From: Manganitrophus sp963718695
GTDB lineage: Bacteria; Nitrospirota; Nitrospiria; SBBL01; Manganitrophaceae
DNA: 64,000 nucleotides
Direction: 5' to 3'
Assembly: GCA_963718695.1 (NCBI GenBank)
Contig: OY970371.1
Span: 4,154,001-4,218,000, forward strand
Shown: piece by piece, positions 18,226-26,729 of the stretch
Numbering within the stretch: the first letter of the stretch is position 1
Layout: every line of letters begins with the position of its first letter
Translations under genes and position numbers: made by a program
Notes under the pieces: generated by a model
The model's input: only the letters and a program-made list of their open reading frames with translations
Database searches by the model: none
Told to the model about the DNA's origin: nothing

Positions 18226-18929
18226 CGGATCCCTTTCCGTCTAGTGGCCGCCCTATTCTCTAGGCTGTTGGCCACGGCAGGAAGTGAAAGATCGGCTCGT
18301 CTCAGTCCGCTGAGCTTCAGGATGAGAGTATGCGCCGCTTGAATCTCTCCTTTCCGATAGAGGGCCGATCCGTCGGATTCAGCCAAGCGATGGAGGATCT
18401 CTCTTCTTTTTAGTGGCGGTACCTTTTTCCGGATCAATGCCCGTTTGATCTTCGCCAGGAGTTCGACCCAATGATGTTCTTCGGAGCGAAGGCGGTCTTT
18501 TATGTAATCCCGAATCTGTTTTGCCAGTGCCGGGCTCTTCCCTCCGCTGGAGACGGCAAGGGTCATTCCACCCCTTGAATAAACGGCCGGTACGATAAAA
18601 CCGTCCGAATCGGTTCGGTCGGCCAGGTTGAACGGAATCCGCTTCTGCCTCCCTTCCCGGGCAACCGCTTCATTCACCGAAGGGTGATCCGTTGCGGCGA
18701 AGGCCAACACGGCACGGCCTAGATCCCCCCGCCGATAAGGTCGGCGAAGGACGATGATTCGTTTCTCAGCCTCCCATCGGGCCAGACGGGGGGTCAAAGA
18801 AGGACTGATGACGGTAATCGCTGCGCCGGTCCTCAAGAGGGAAGCGGTCTTTCTTTCTGCAACCGCGCCCCCTCCGATCACCACCACCGGACGCCCTGCT
18901 AAATTGAGAAAGAGTGGATAATAATTCAT
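18222..18929 (-). CDS. Precorrin-2 dehydrogenase / siroheme synthase N-terminal domain protein
   Basis: 235 residues. The N-terminal NAD-binding motif is typical (YYPLFLNLAGRPVVVIGGGAVAERK), followed by the CysG/Met8 dimerisation region (PFNLADRTDSDGFIVPAVYSRGGMTLAVSSGGKSPALAKQIR in pattern). It lacks the uroporphyrinogen methyltransferase domain of full CysG, so it would oxidise precorrin-2 to sirohydrochlorin and perhaps insert iron. The start codon overlaps the bamD stop by one base (TAATG) and its own stop overlaps the next gene by four bases. No haem or siroheme genes sit beside it, so its operon partners are unusual. Confidence 0.9.
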   Translation of the reverse strand: MNYYPLFLNLAGRPVVVIGGGAVAERKTASLLRTGAAITVISPSLTPRLARWEAEKRIIVLRRPYRRGDLGRAVLAFAATDHPSVNEAVAREGRQKRIPFNLADRTDSDGFIVPAVYSRGGMTLAVSSGGKSPALAKQIRDYIKDRLRSEEHHWVELLAKIKRALIRKKVPPLKRREILHRLAESDGSALYRKGEIQAAHTLILKLSGLRRADLSLPAVANSLENRAATRRKGIR

Positions 18930-19663
18930 TAGGGGGAGGCGGTGGTAGAGGTCGTGAGATGCGAGAGGACCTGCTTCGCCTTGATGGAGAATGCAGTTTC
19001 AGGATGCTCCTGCAGCAGCTTCTCGAAAGTCTCTCTCGCTTCGTTCCAATGCTCGGCATGGTAATGCGAGAGTCCCAAATAATAGAGGCTCTCTTCGATG
19101 AGTGATTGACTTTCCCCTTTTGAGAGCGCTTTTTGGAAGCGTGCGATCGCGGCCGGATAGGCCCCATTCTTATAATAAAAACGACCGACATAAAGATGAT
19201 GCGCCGCCTGACGACGGGTTAACTTTTTTAGCTTCTCCTCCGCTTCGCGCGTATAGAGGCTTTGAGGATAATCTTTGATGACCTTTTCAAATGCGATCAT
19301 CGCTTTTTCCATTGGCCCGGGATCGCGATCATTGGTGTTCATCTGTTTATAAAAACTCATCCCGAGCCGATACTGTGCAAATGCGGCCATCCGATGGAAC
19401 GGGTGGAGCTCCAGGAACCGCTGATATTCCTCCGAAGCGGCGGTGTAATCTTCCCTGATATAGTTCGCCTCGCCGCGTTTGAGCAGGGTGAGGCCGTCAT
19501 AAATTTTCTCGACCCCCTGATCGGAGTTGTCGACGATTTTCTCATCCACGCCGAGGAGCGAGAGAAGTTCCGATTTCTCTCCCGATCCTGCACAGCCGAC
19601 GAGGAAAAGCGTGAGAAGAAGGATTGCTGACCGATAAAACGTAAAACTCTTGAAAAATGGCAT
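18929..19663 (-). CDS. bamD: Outer membrane protein assembly factor BamD
   Basis: 244 residues. A lipoprotein signal with lipobox LVGC (FYRSAILLLTLFLVGCAG) is followed by about five TPR-like helical repeats: ANYIREDYTAASEEYQRFLE, HPFHRMAAFAQYRLGMSFYK, NGAYPAAIARFQKALSKGES and the closing repeat HWNEARETFEKLLQEHPET. BamD is the essential lipoprotein of the BAM complex at the inner face of the outer membrane. It is the first gene of the minus-strand operon that ends with two parvulin chaperones, so outer-membrane biogenesis brackets the operon. About 110 bases separate it from the divergent fabH-like gene. Confidence 0.9.
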   Translation of the reverse strand: MPFFKSFTFYRSAILLLTLFLVGCAGSGEKSELLSLLGVDEKIVDNSDQGVEKIYDGLTLLKRGEANYIREDYTAASEEYQRFLELHPFHRMAAFAQYRLGMSFYKQMNTNDRDPGPMEKAMIAFEKVIKDYPQSLYTREAEEKLKKLTRRQAAHHLYVGRFYYKNGAYPAAIARFQKALSKGESQSLIEESLYYLGLSHYHAEHWNEARETFEKLLQEHPETAFSIKAKQVLSHLTTSTTASP

Positions 19664-19736
19664 TGTTCTGTATCACCTCAGATGTAATGGGGTAATAAAT
19701 AACAAATATCAGGGGAAAGCGCAAGGGTCATTTCGA

Positions 19737-19765
19737 TTGACAGAAACAGCCGGGGTTCCTATAAT
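19737..19765 (+). promoter_or_regulatory. Perfect-consensus sigma70 promoter for the KAS III gene
   Basis: TTGACA at 19737-19742 and TATAAT at 19760-19765 are separated by 17 bases, an exact consensus match. The ATG of the downstream gene begins at 19774, only eight bases after the -10 box, so the transcript would start at or within two or three bases of the start codon. Confidence 0.8.
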
Positions 19766-19773
19766 TCCGATCT

Positions 19774-20745
19774 ATGCCATCCCATATTATCGGAACCGGA
19801 ATTGCTCTCCCGAAACGCGCCGTCACGAACGAGGAGCTGTCGAGGCGCCTTGGCCTAAGCGAAAGGGAAATCGAAAAGAGAACTGGGATTCAGAAGAGGC
19901 ATTGGGTCGATGCAGGAGAGACCACCTCTTCCTTGGCTGTGGAGGCGGCGCGAAATGCGCTACAGTCGGCCGATCTGTCACCGGATGCGATCGACCTGAT
20001 TCTCGTCTCGACAACCTCCCCAGATATGTCTTTCCCCTCCACGGCTTGCTTGGTCCAGAGGGCGCTTGCAACCCGCCCGATCCCTGCATTGGACCTGAAT
20101 GCCTCCTGCACCGGATTCTTATATGCCCTCTCGGTAGGGGATCAGTTCATTCGAAATGGAATGGCAAAGCGTGTTTTAATTATCGCCGCGGAGGTGAAAT
20201 CCCCTTTTATTAATCCGGAGGATCCCTCCACGGCGATTTTATTCGGAGACGGTGCGGCTTCGGTGGTGCTGGCGGAAGGGAAACGGGGGATCCAATCGAT
20301 CCGCATCCATGCCGACGGCTCCCGGCACGGGTTGATCTCTCTTCCGGCCGGAGGTTCGCGGCACCCAACTACCCCTGAGACGCTGGGTGATGGTCAAAAT
20401 TACATCCGAATGGAAGGGAAGGGGCTTTTCCGAATGGCGGTGAAACGGATGCAGGAGGCGCTTTTTTCTCTTGCGGAGGAGGCAGACCTGTCCTTATCCC
20501 AAGTCGATTTCTTCGTCTTCCACCAAGCGAATCTGAGAATTTTGGAAAAGGTGTTTGAAAAAACCGGCATATCCTCCGCCAAAAGCGTTGTAACCATCTC
20601 CCGGTATGGCAATACTTCATCCTCGTCACTTCCAATCGCACTTGATGAAGCGATCAGAATGGGGAAATTAAAACGAGGGGATCGGGTTATTCTCTGCGCT
20701 TTCGGGGGAGGATTGACGTGGGGAACCGCTCTGATCGAGTGGTAA
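19774..20745 (+). CDS. Beta-ketoacyl-ACP synthase III family protein (KAS III)
   Basis: 323 residues, full length for FabH. The Cys-His-Asn catalytic triad is intact: Cys in LNASCTGFLYAL, His in FVFHQANLRIL and Asn in SRYGNTSSSSLP, and the C-terminal glycine-rich GGGLTWG is present. KAS III condenses acetyl-CoA or another acyl-CoA with malonyl-ACP to start fatty-acid synthesis. No other fatty-acid genes are near, so it could be a second copy or a specialised starter enzyme. It lies directly behind a consensus promoter with essentially no 5' leader and no ribosome site, which suggests leaderless translation. The stop codon abuts the convergent small gene. Confidence 0.92.
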   Translation: MPSHIIGTGIALPKRAVTNEELSRRLGLSEREIEKRTGIQKRHWVDAGETTSSLAVEAARNALQSADLSPDAIDLILVSTTSPDMSFPSTACLVQRALATRPIPALDLNASCTGFLYALSVGDQFIRNGMAKRVLIIAAEVKSPFINPEDPSTAILFGDGAASVVLAEGKRGIQSIRIHADGSRHGLISLPAGGSRHPTTPETLGDGQNYIRMEGKGLFRMAVKRMQEALFSLAEEADLSLSQVDFFVFHQANLRILEKVFEKTGISSAKSVVTISRYGNTSSSSLPIALDEAIRMGKLKRGDRVILCAFGGGLTWGTALIEW

Positions 20746-20985
20746 TTACTTCTTTACTTTTGGATCGGCAGAGAGATTCGCCAGGATCTTTCGAAATCGA
20801 TTTTTCCAATACTCACGGCGTTCTTTCTTCCAACGTGCCCGCTCGTAAAGGTCAGGGGTTTCTGAGATCTCTTCTTTTTTAAGAGATGATTTTTTCAATA
20901 CAGGTCTTTTTGCGGCGACTTTTTTCTTTTTCGAAACGACCGCCTTTTTGGAGAGTGCCCCGACCTTTTTCTTTTTAAGCGCCAT
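20746..20985 (-). CDS. Small lysine-rich basic protein
   Basis: 79 residues. The first half is almost wholly Lys, Ala, Val and Ser with KKKK and KKKKV blocks, reminiscent of histone H1-like tails; the second half is a basic amphipathic helix rich in Arg, Trp and Tyr (DLYERARWKKERREYWKNRF). A GGGGA ribosome site precedes the ATG. Composition suggests nucleic-acid binding, but no family is recognisable. It is convergent with the KAS III gene with no gap between the two stop codons. Confidence 0.6.
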   Translation of the reverse strand: MALKKKKVGALSKKAVVSKKKKVAAKRPVLKKSSLKKEEISETPDLYERARWKKERREYWKNRFRKILANLSADPKVKK

Positions 20986-21019
20986 TCATTCCCCGATTAG
21001 GGTTTTCCCTTTTAGGCCC

Positions 21020-21373
21020 TTAGGATCTTGCCATCTGCAAGAGTGTATCTCCCATCCTCTCCTGGGTAATCCCTTGAGCATATTGGAGGACCGCCGAATC
21101 CTGGATCTGGCGACCCAACTGCTCCTGCAACTCACCGTCTTGGGCTGTTGCTTGACCTGAAGTCTGAGCCATTTCCTGGATGGCCTGGCCTAGCCTCTCC
21201 TGAGCGACGCCGGCTTCGTCGCTACGTTGTTGGTTGAGGAGGGCTGCCTCTTGAATCGCCTTTCCAAGTTCTTCCTGTCGCTCTCCTTCTGTTGCAGAAT
21301 GAGCGGGCACGAAGAATGCCATTAAAAAGGAGAAAATTATAGTAGTTATAATTCCAGCTTTTCTTAATTTCAT
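21020..21373 (-). CDS. Small exported protein with four amphipathic helix repeats
   Basis: 117 residues with a canonical signal peptide (IITTIIFSFLMAFFVPAHSA). The mature part is made of about four repeats around the core E[RQ][LM]G-x-x-[IL]-Q-x-x-A: EELGKAIQEAA, ERLGQAIQEMA, EQLGRQIQDSA and ERMGDTLLQMA. There are no cysteines. The ribosome site GGAGGTGAACG is excellent, suggesting strong expression. It should be a periplasmic helical protein, but I do not recognise the family. It shares direction with the small Lys-rich gene 35 bases downstream. Confidence 0.75.
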   Translation of the reverse strand: MKLRKAGIITTIIFSFLMAFFVPAHSATEGERQEELGKAIQEAALLNQQRSDEAGVAQERLGQAIQEMAQTSGQATAQDGELQEQLGRQIQDSAVLQYAQGITQERMGDTLLQMARS

Positions 21374-21772
21374 CGTTCACCTCCAGTTATTTGAGATGCG
21401 ATGAGGAGGTTTACGAGCGAAGTTCTCAAAAAGAGAACAACGCTAACTTTATCATACTCTCTTGGGATTATTATTGTCAAGATATGAAAATAGGTGCGGA
21501 TCTCATGGCAATTAATCTTTAAAATCAGTTTGTTAGAGTGGTTTTCTTGGGAATGAGGCCGCGGTCGGCATTGATATTGGATAAAAATAACCTCGACGCG
21601 AGCGGAGTTTAGAGTGATTAATTATTTCTGCAGTTTCATGGCAACTGATTGATTTCAAAGTAATAACGGATTATTAAGAAGAGGATCCCGGAGAGCCTGC
21701 CTAAAGGAACAGGTAGAAGAGATAAACTGGGTGATTTTTTAATTCATGAAGGTTCGCCAAGTGTGCTCGTAC
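21374..21772. other. AT-rich intergenic region
   Basis: About 400 bases between two minus-strand genes. It must hold the promoter of the small exported protein. The motif TTTCATGGCAACTGATT at 21635-21651 partly repeats CATGGCAATTAATC at 21504-21517. I see no gene, tRNA or clear terminator here. Confidence 0.35.
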
Positions 21773-24264
21773 TCAAGCGGGCTTCGCCGCCGTCTCGTTC
21801 CAATGGTAGGAGAGCCTGGCCGCCAGTTTAGTAATCGATTCTCCACCGAACCGATCGGAGAGGTTTTTGGCGTGGAGGGGCTTCCATCGTTGAATAAACT
21901 GATGGAAGAGATTTTGAGCTTCCCAGAGGCTTATCTCAAGACGGGTGCGATCGGCGATGTCCATAAGATAATGTGCTTGGTTTACGGCATCTTGGGTATC
22001 GCGTGACTCGGTCTCGACCAGGCGTTGCATCTGCACATTCAGCAAGCTCCGCAAGCGCTGCTCGAGCTCATCCCGTTCAATATCGACGCCCCATCGAGTG
22101 GCTTCGTCAATAATCTGGATGGTTCGCTCAAAGAGCGGTCGATCAGAGAGACGTGCGACTTCCTCCTTTAGATCGTAGTTGAGGACCTGCTCCGCCGCCG
22201 TGAGATACGATTTTGGAATCTTTGCCTGGGTAGAGTTCAGATAGAGCATGAATCGTTGGTGATCGAGGTAAAGTTGACGCCACATGTTTTCGTAACGCCG
22301 AAAGAGGTCGCCGGTCACGAAGGAGAGGATTTTACGCCTCGGCTCAATGATGAGATCGTTCAGATTAAAGGACTTTTCACCGAGGGCGTGATTCAGGCCG
22401 CGGACGACATCGGCCTGAGAGCCGTGGTAAAACTTTTGGATTAGATCGGATTTCATCCGTTCATATCTGTCGATGCCGATCTTACTACCGACTGCGCAGT
22501 GAAAGTCGTGATCTCCAAAATGGAGCACTCCAAAAATGACCTCTTCATCATCGAATGTGATTTCAGAGGTCACAAGAACCTTTCCGATCGCCAGGGTTAC
22601 TGTTTCATCCGTGACCCTTTTGTAATCCTCTGACGCGAGTTGGTAGCTATAGAAGTGACCGCTCTGCGGGGGCTTCTCAAATAGGGAGGCGATTGCATAG
22701 TGGGCGATAATCCTCTCTGCATCAATGATCGATGATTCGATGATCCGCTGATAGATCGAAGCGCCATCTCCGAATTCGGGAAGGTTGCTCTTTGCCTCCT
22801 TCAGCTGTCCGAGGAGAAGATTTTCGACCTTTCTCCCCCATCCTGTTGGGTCCACTTTTTTTGCCAGCTGAATTGCCCGGCCGGCATATTTCAGGTTCTG
22901 TGTTGCTTCAAGGCCGGAGATATCATCGAAAAACCAGGCGCAACTGGTGAACATCAATAGAGCATTTCGCTGCATCTCCAACAGCTGAATCGCCTCTTGG
23001 CGCTCCGGGGGGGGAGGGGCGTCCGAGCCTGTTGTTGAGAAAGGAAGCGCTCCGCCTCTTCCCAGGTCAACCGGTTTTCCTCCCGCTTCCGGATTAAAGT
23101 AATATATTGATCCCGAGCCTGCCACGGGTCTTCGAACCACTTCTTTCCCTTTATTTCAAAGAGGAGATCCAGCGCGTTTTTCAGCGCATCAAGCCCATCA
23201 CGCAGCGGTTGGCGCCATCGCTGGTTCCAGTCAGAATGCCCTCCCGAATTGCAGCCGCAGTCCGACCGCCAACGCTCAACCCCATGAGAGCAACTCCAGG
23301 CGCTCTGCTCGATAATCTCTACCTCATCGGTCGGCGGATTTTTCGAAAGATACTCGCCGTAATTGGTCCACTCGGCAATCTGTTGCCGCTCGATCTCTTG
23401 TAATGTATAAGCGAGGGCCATGTCGCCGTGAGCGAAATGATGACCATACGATTCGCCGTCAGTTGCAATATGTAGGAGCTGCGGCCAATTGCGTTGATCG
23501 GAGAACCCCCCTTTCAGCCGGTCGACGAAAGCTTCTCCGCTTCGGAGAAGCCGATCGAACGCGACTGAATGGGAGATCGGTCCATCATAAAAGAAAAGAT
23601 CAATAAACAGGCCATCCGAGAGGAAGCATCGGTAAGGCCGGGTCGGATCGATCCCTTCAACCGCTTCCCACTTTTCCTCGGCCTCTTCTTTTTTTCCATC
23701 GGGAGCGATCCGGCGGATTCGGCGGGCTTGGTGCGGCGCCAGAATCGTGAACCGGATTCCCTCTTCTGCAAGGACCTGGAGGGATTCCAGATCGACGGCT
23801 GTTTCGGGAAGCCACATCCCCTCCGGTTTTCGCTGAAACCGGGACTCAAAATCGGCGATCCCCCACCGAACCTGTGTCACTTTATCCCGCCGTGAGGCAA
23901 GGGGCATGATCAAGTGGTTATAGACCTGGGAGAGGGCATTCCCGTGTCCGCTCCGCTCCCGCACGCTGATCTGGTCGGCCTCTAAGATTTTTCGATACGC
24001 CTCCGGCTGCGCCCGCTCCATCCAGGAAAGAAGGGTGGGACCGAAGTTAAAGCTGATCTTCGTATAGTTATTGACGATATCGAGGATTCTATTTTCGTGG
24101 TCGACGATCCGCGCCGCGGTGTTTGGAAGGTAACATTCAGCCGAGATCCGCTCATTCCAATCGTGATAGGGATGGGCCGAATCTTGGAGCTCTATTTCTT
24201 CCAGCCACGGATTTTCGCGGGGAGGTTGATAGAAATGTCCATGAATACAGAGATAGCGCTTCAT
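21773..24264 (-). pseudogene. GH57 / DUF3536 glycoside hydrolase, split by a homopolymer frameshift
   Basis: Two frames together encode one protein of about 830 residues. The first (from the ATG at 24264, stop at 22954) holds the GH57 barrel: MKRYLCIHGHFYQPPRENP, GMWLPETAVD, and the ATDGESYGHHF site with the conserved Asp and Glu. The second (to 21773) holds the DUF3536 C-terminal domain (ALLMFTSCAWFFDDISG). The frames cross in a run of eight G at 23007-23014 (C on the coding strand); nine would join SQQQARTPLPP to PERQEAIQLLEMQ. Members of this family act on alpha-glucans. As read, the product is truncated. A sequencing or assembly slip in the homopolymer is at least as likely as a true mutation. 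Downstream of the glucokinase gene in the same direction. Confidence 0.85.
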
Positions 24265-24292
24265 CAGTTCTCACAATCACCTTTAAAAGGGA

Positions 24293-25270
24293 TCAGGCCT
24301 TCGTTTTTCCGCGGGAGGCAAGGTGGACCAAATGGCCGGCGCCGATCATGCCGGCGCTCTCGCCAAGGAGGGCTCTTCGAATCACGATCCGCTTGAGGGC
24401 TTCCTGGGGGGGCATGCCGAAGGCGCGCCGGGCCACCTCCTGCCGGAGCGGCTCCTCGAAGAGATGGAAGGCGTTGCTGACTCCCCCCGAAAGGATGAAG
24501 TGGTGAATGTCGAGCAAGTTTGCCACATTCGCGATTCCAATGCCGAGATAGTATGCCATTTTCTCAAAGACCGCTACCGCAATCGGATCCTGGTGCTCCG
24601 CTGCATCAGCGAGGTCCAAAGAGGTGATCCACTCTGCAGGCGGCACGACGCTGCCCTGTCCCCGGCGCCATTCCTCCCGCGCCATTCGAACCAAGGCGGT
24701 TGAAGAGGCGTATACCTCCAGACAGCCGATTGATCCGCATCCACAAGGGGGGCCGTCGGGAGTAATCTTCATATGCCCGACTTCGCCGGCTTTGCCTGTC
24801 TCTCCAGACCAGAGTCGACCACCCAGCACCAATCCTCCGCCGACCCCGGTGCCGAGGGTGATCAGCAAAAAATTATCGATATTCTGCGCTGCCCCGATCC
24901 AGCGCTCTCCCATCGCCGCCGCACTCGCATCATTTTCGATGATAACCGGAACGCCGACCGCCTTCTCCATCTGAGAGCGAATCGGAAAATTGTCCCATCC
25001 GGGGAAGTTCGGCGATTCAATGATCCGGCCCTCTTTGAAGTCGAGCGCCCCGGGAACCCCCAGACCGACGCCGGCCAGCGATTGGAGCCGGCTGCTTTTC
25101 CTCAGATCGGCGACGAGTCGGGCCACATTCTCAAGAACCCGCTCCTGTCCCTGGGCGACTTCCGTCTCGATTTTTCCTTCCGAGAGGATCTTTCCCGCTA
25201 AATCGAGGGCCGCTCCTTTGATGTAGGTCCCACCCAGATCGATTCCGATGACGCAGGTCGACAAATCCAT
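24293..25270 (-). CDS. ROK-family glucokinase
   Basis: 325 residues from the ATG at 25270. The N-terminal phosphate loop GIDLGGTYIKGA, the ROK signature region TLGTGVGGGLVLGG and the zinc-binding cluster GHMKITPDGPPCGCGSIGCLE (His and three Cys) place it in the ROK sugar-kinase family, closest to bacterial glucokinases. An in-frame TTG at 25282 lies inside the preceding gene and is an alternative start. It would phosphorylate glucose freed from glycogen. It follows the phosphohexomutase gene by four bases and is probably in one transcript with it and glgC. Confidence 0.9.
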   Translation of the reverse strand: MDLSTCVIGIDLGGTYIKGAALDLAGKILSEGKIETEVAQGQERVLENVARLVADLRKSSRLQSLAGVGLGVPGALDFKEGRIIESPNFPGWDNFPIRSQMEKAVGVPVIIENDASAAAMGERWIGAAQNIDNFLLITLGTGVGGGLVLGGRLWSGETGKAGEVGHMKITPDGPPCGCGSIGCLEVYASSTALVRMAREEWRRGQGSVVPPAEWITSLDLADAAEHQDPIAVAVFEKMAYYLGIGIANVANLLDIHHFILSGGVSNAFHLFEEPLRQEVARRAFGMPPQEALKRIVIRRALLGESAGMIGAGHLVHLASRGKTKA

Positions 25271-25274
25271 CGTT

Positions 25275-26708
25275 CTATTCAATCAGGGCCTGGCAACTCC
25301 CCGCCAGACGCTCGGATTCCTTCTCCTCCGCGGTTTCAACATAGATCCGCACCACCGGCTCGGTTCCCGAGGGGCGGATCAGCACCCAACTCCCCCCCTC
25401 TAGGAAGAATTTCATTCCATCGAGCCTCGAGGTGGAGACCACTTTCTTTCCTCCTATTGTAGCAGGCGGGTTCTTCAATAACGTGGCGACCCGTTCCCGG
25501 CCCTCTTCCGAGAGGTGCAGATCGCGCCGCAGCGGAGAGAAGGCGCCGACCCGCCGGAAAAGATCATCGAGCATGGCCCGGATGGGACGCTTGCGTTTGG
25601 CGACCATCTCCGCAACAAGTAGGCAAGTGAGGATACCGTCTTTCTCCGGGAGATGCCCCCGGATGGAGATGCCGCCGCTTTCTTCGCCTCCCAACAGGAT
25701 TTCATTTTTTGCGATCAGCTCGCCGATATATTTGAAGCCGACCGGTGTCTCAATGATCTCCAATCCGTGGTGCCGTGCAACGGCATCGACCAGATGGGAA
25801 GTGGCCACACTTCGGGCGACCTTGCCGGTCCACTTCCGATCGGTGACCAGATAGTCGACGAGGAGAGCGATGATGTAATTCGGCACCACCGGGATGCCCC
25901 CCCGATCCAGGATTCCGAATCGGTCCGCGTCGCAATCGGTCGCCAGACCAAGGTCGTAATTCCCATCCCGCGTCTTCAGGATGAGTTCCGAAAGGCTCTC
26001 TCCTTCCGGGTCGGGGCGGATGCCGCCGAAGGTCGGGTTCCGTTCGTCATGGATCAGATCGATCGTCGCTCCCATCTCGAGCAGAATTCGGTCGAGATAA
26101 CCGAGAGAGGTTCCCCAGAAGGGATCGACCGCCACGCGAAGCTTCCCTTGCTCAAAGGCCGACCGGTCGAGGAGACGGGAGACCTTCTCCCGGTAAACAT
26201 CGCCGATCCGTTCGTCTTGCCAAAGTCCCTGTTTCTCCGCTTCGGCGCGCGCGAGTGTCCGAATCGCGTTCGGCTCCTTCAAAAGTGCGTTGGCCCTCTC
26301 TTCGATTTGCCGCGTCGTCTCCGGCAAGGCCGGTCCTCCCCAGGAGGGGGAGAATTTCAGGCCGTTCCACTCAGGGGGGTTGTGGCTGGCGGTGACATTG
26401 ATCCCTCCTGAAAGCGTGCGTTGCAGAATTTCAAAGGAGACGACCGGCGTCGGAACCGGATCGGTCGATCGGATCGCGGCGATGCCATTGGCGGCAAGAA
26501 CCGAGGCGACCGCTTCCGCAAAGCGTTTTCCCAAAAAGCGGGTATCATAGCCGACGATCACCTGCGGCGGGGAGTCTCCTCGATTTTGATTCAAATAGTC
26601 GGCGATCGCCTGTGCAACCACCCGGACGCGATCGAAAGTAAAATCTTCCGCTAGAATTCCACGCCAGCCCAACGTCCCGAATTTTATTTTTTGTTTCTCA
26701 CTTGTCAT
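25275..26708 (-). CDS. Phosphoglucomutase/phosphomannomutase family protein
   Basis: 477 residues of the alpha-D-phosphohexomutase superfamily. The catalytic phosphoserine loop is NVTASHNPPEWNG, the metal loop is DCDADRFG, the sugar-recognition loop is GGEESGG, and the phosphate-binding loop near the C-terminus is RPSGTEPVVRIY. It interconverts hexose-6-phosphate and hexose-1-phosphate; next to glgC the likely product is glucose-1-phosphate. The gene lies between glgC and the glucokinase in the same direction with very short gaps. Confidence 0.92.
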   Translation of the reverse strand: MTSEKQKIKFGTLGWRGILAEDFTFDRVRVVAQAIADYLNQNRGDSPPQVIVGYDTRFLGKRFAEAVASVLAANGIAAIRSTDPVPTPVVSFEILQRTLSGGINVTASHNPPEWNGLKFSPSWGGPALPETTRQIEERANALLKEPNAIRTLARAEAEKQGLWQDERIGDVYREKVSRLLDRSAFEQGKLRVAVDPFWGTSLGYLDRILLEMGATIDLIHDERNPTFGGIRPDPEGESLSELILKTRDGNYDLGLATDCDADRFGILDRGGIPVVPNYIIALLVDYLVTDRKWTGKVARSVATSHLVDAVARHHGLEIIETPVGFKYIGELIAKNEILLGGEESGGISIRGHLPEKDGILTCLLVAEMVAKRKRPIRAMLDDLFRRVGAFSPLRRDLHLSEEGRERVATLLKNPPATIGGKKVVSTSRLDGMKFFLEGGSWVLIRPSGTEPVVRIYVETAEEKESERLAGSCQALIE

Positions 26709-26729
26709 TATTAGGCCCCCCAGCCTCTG

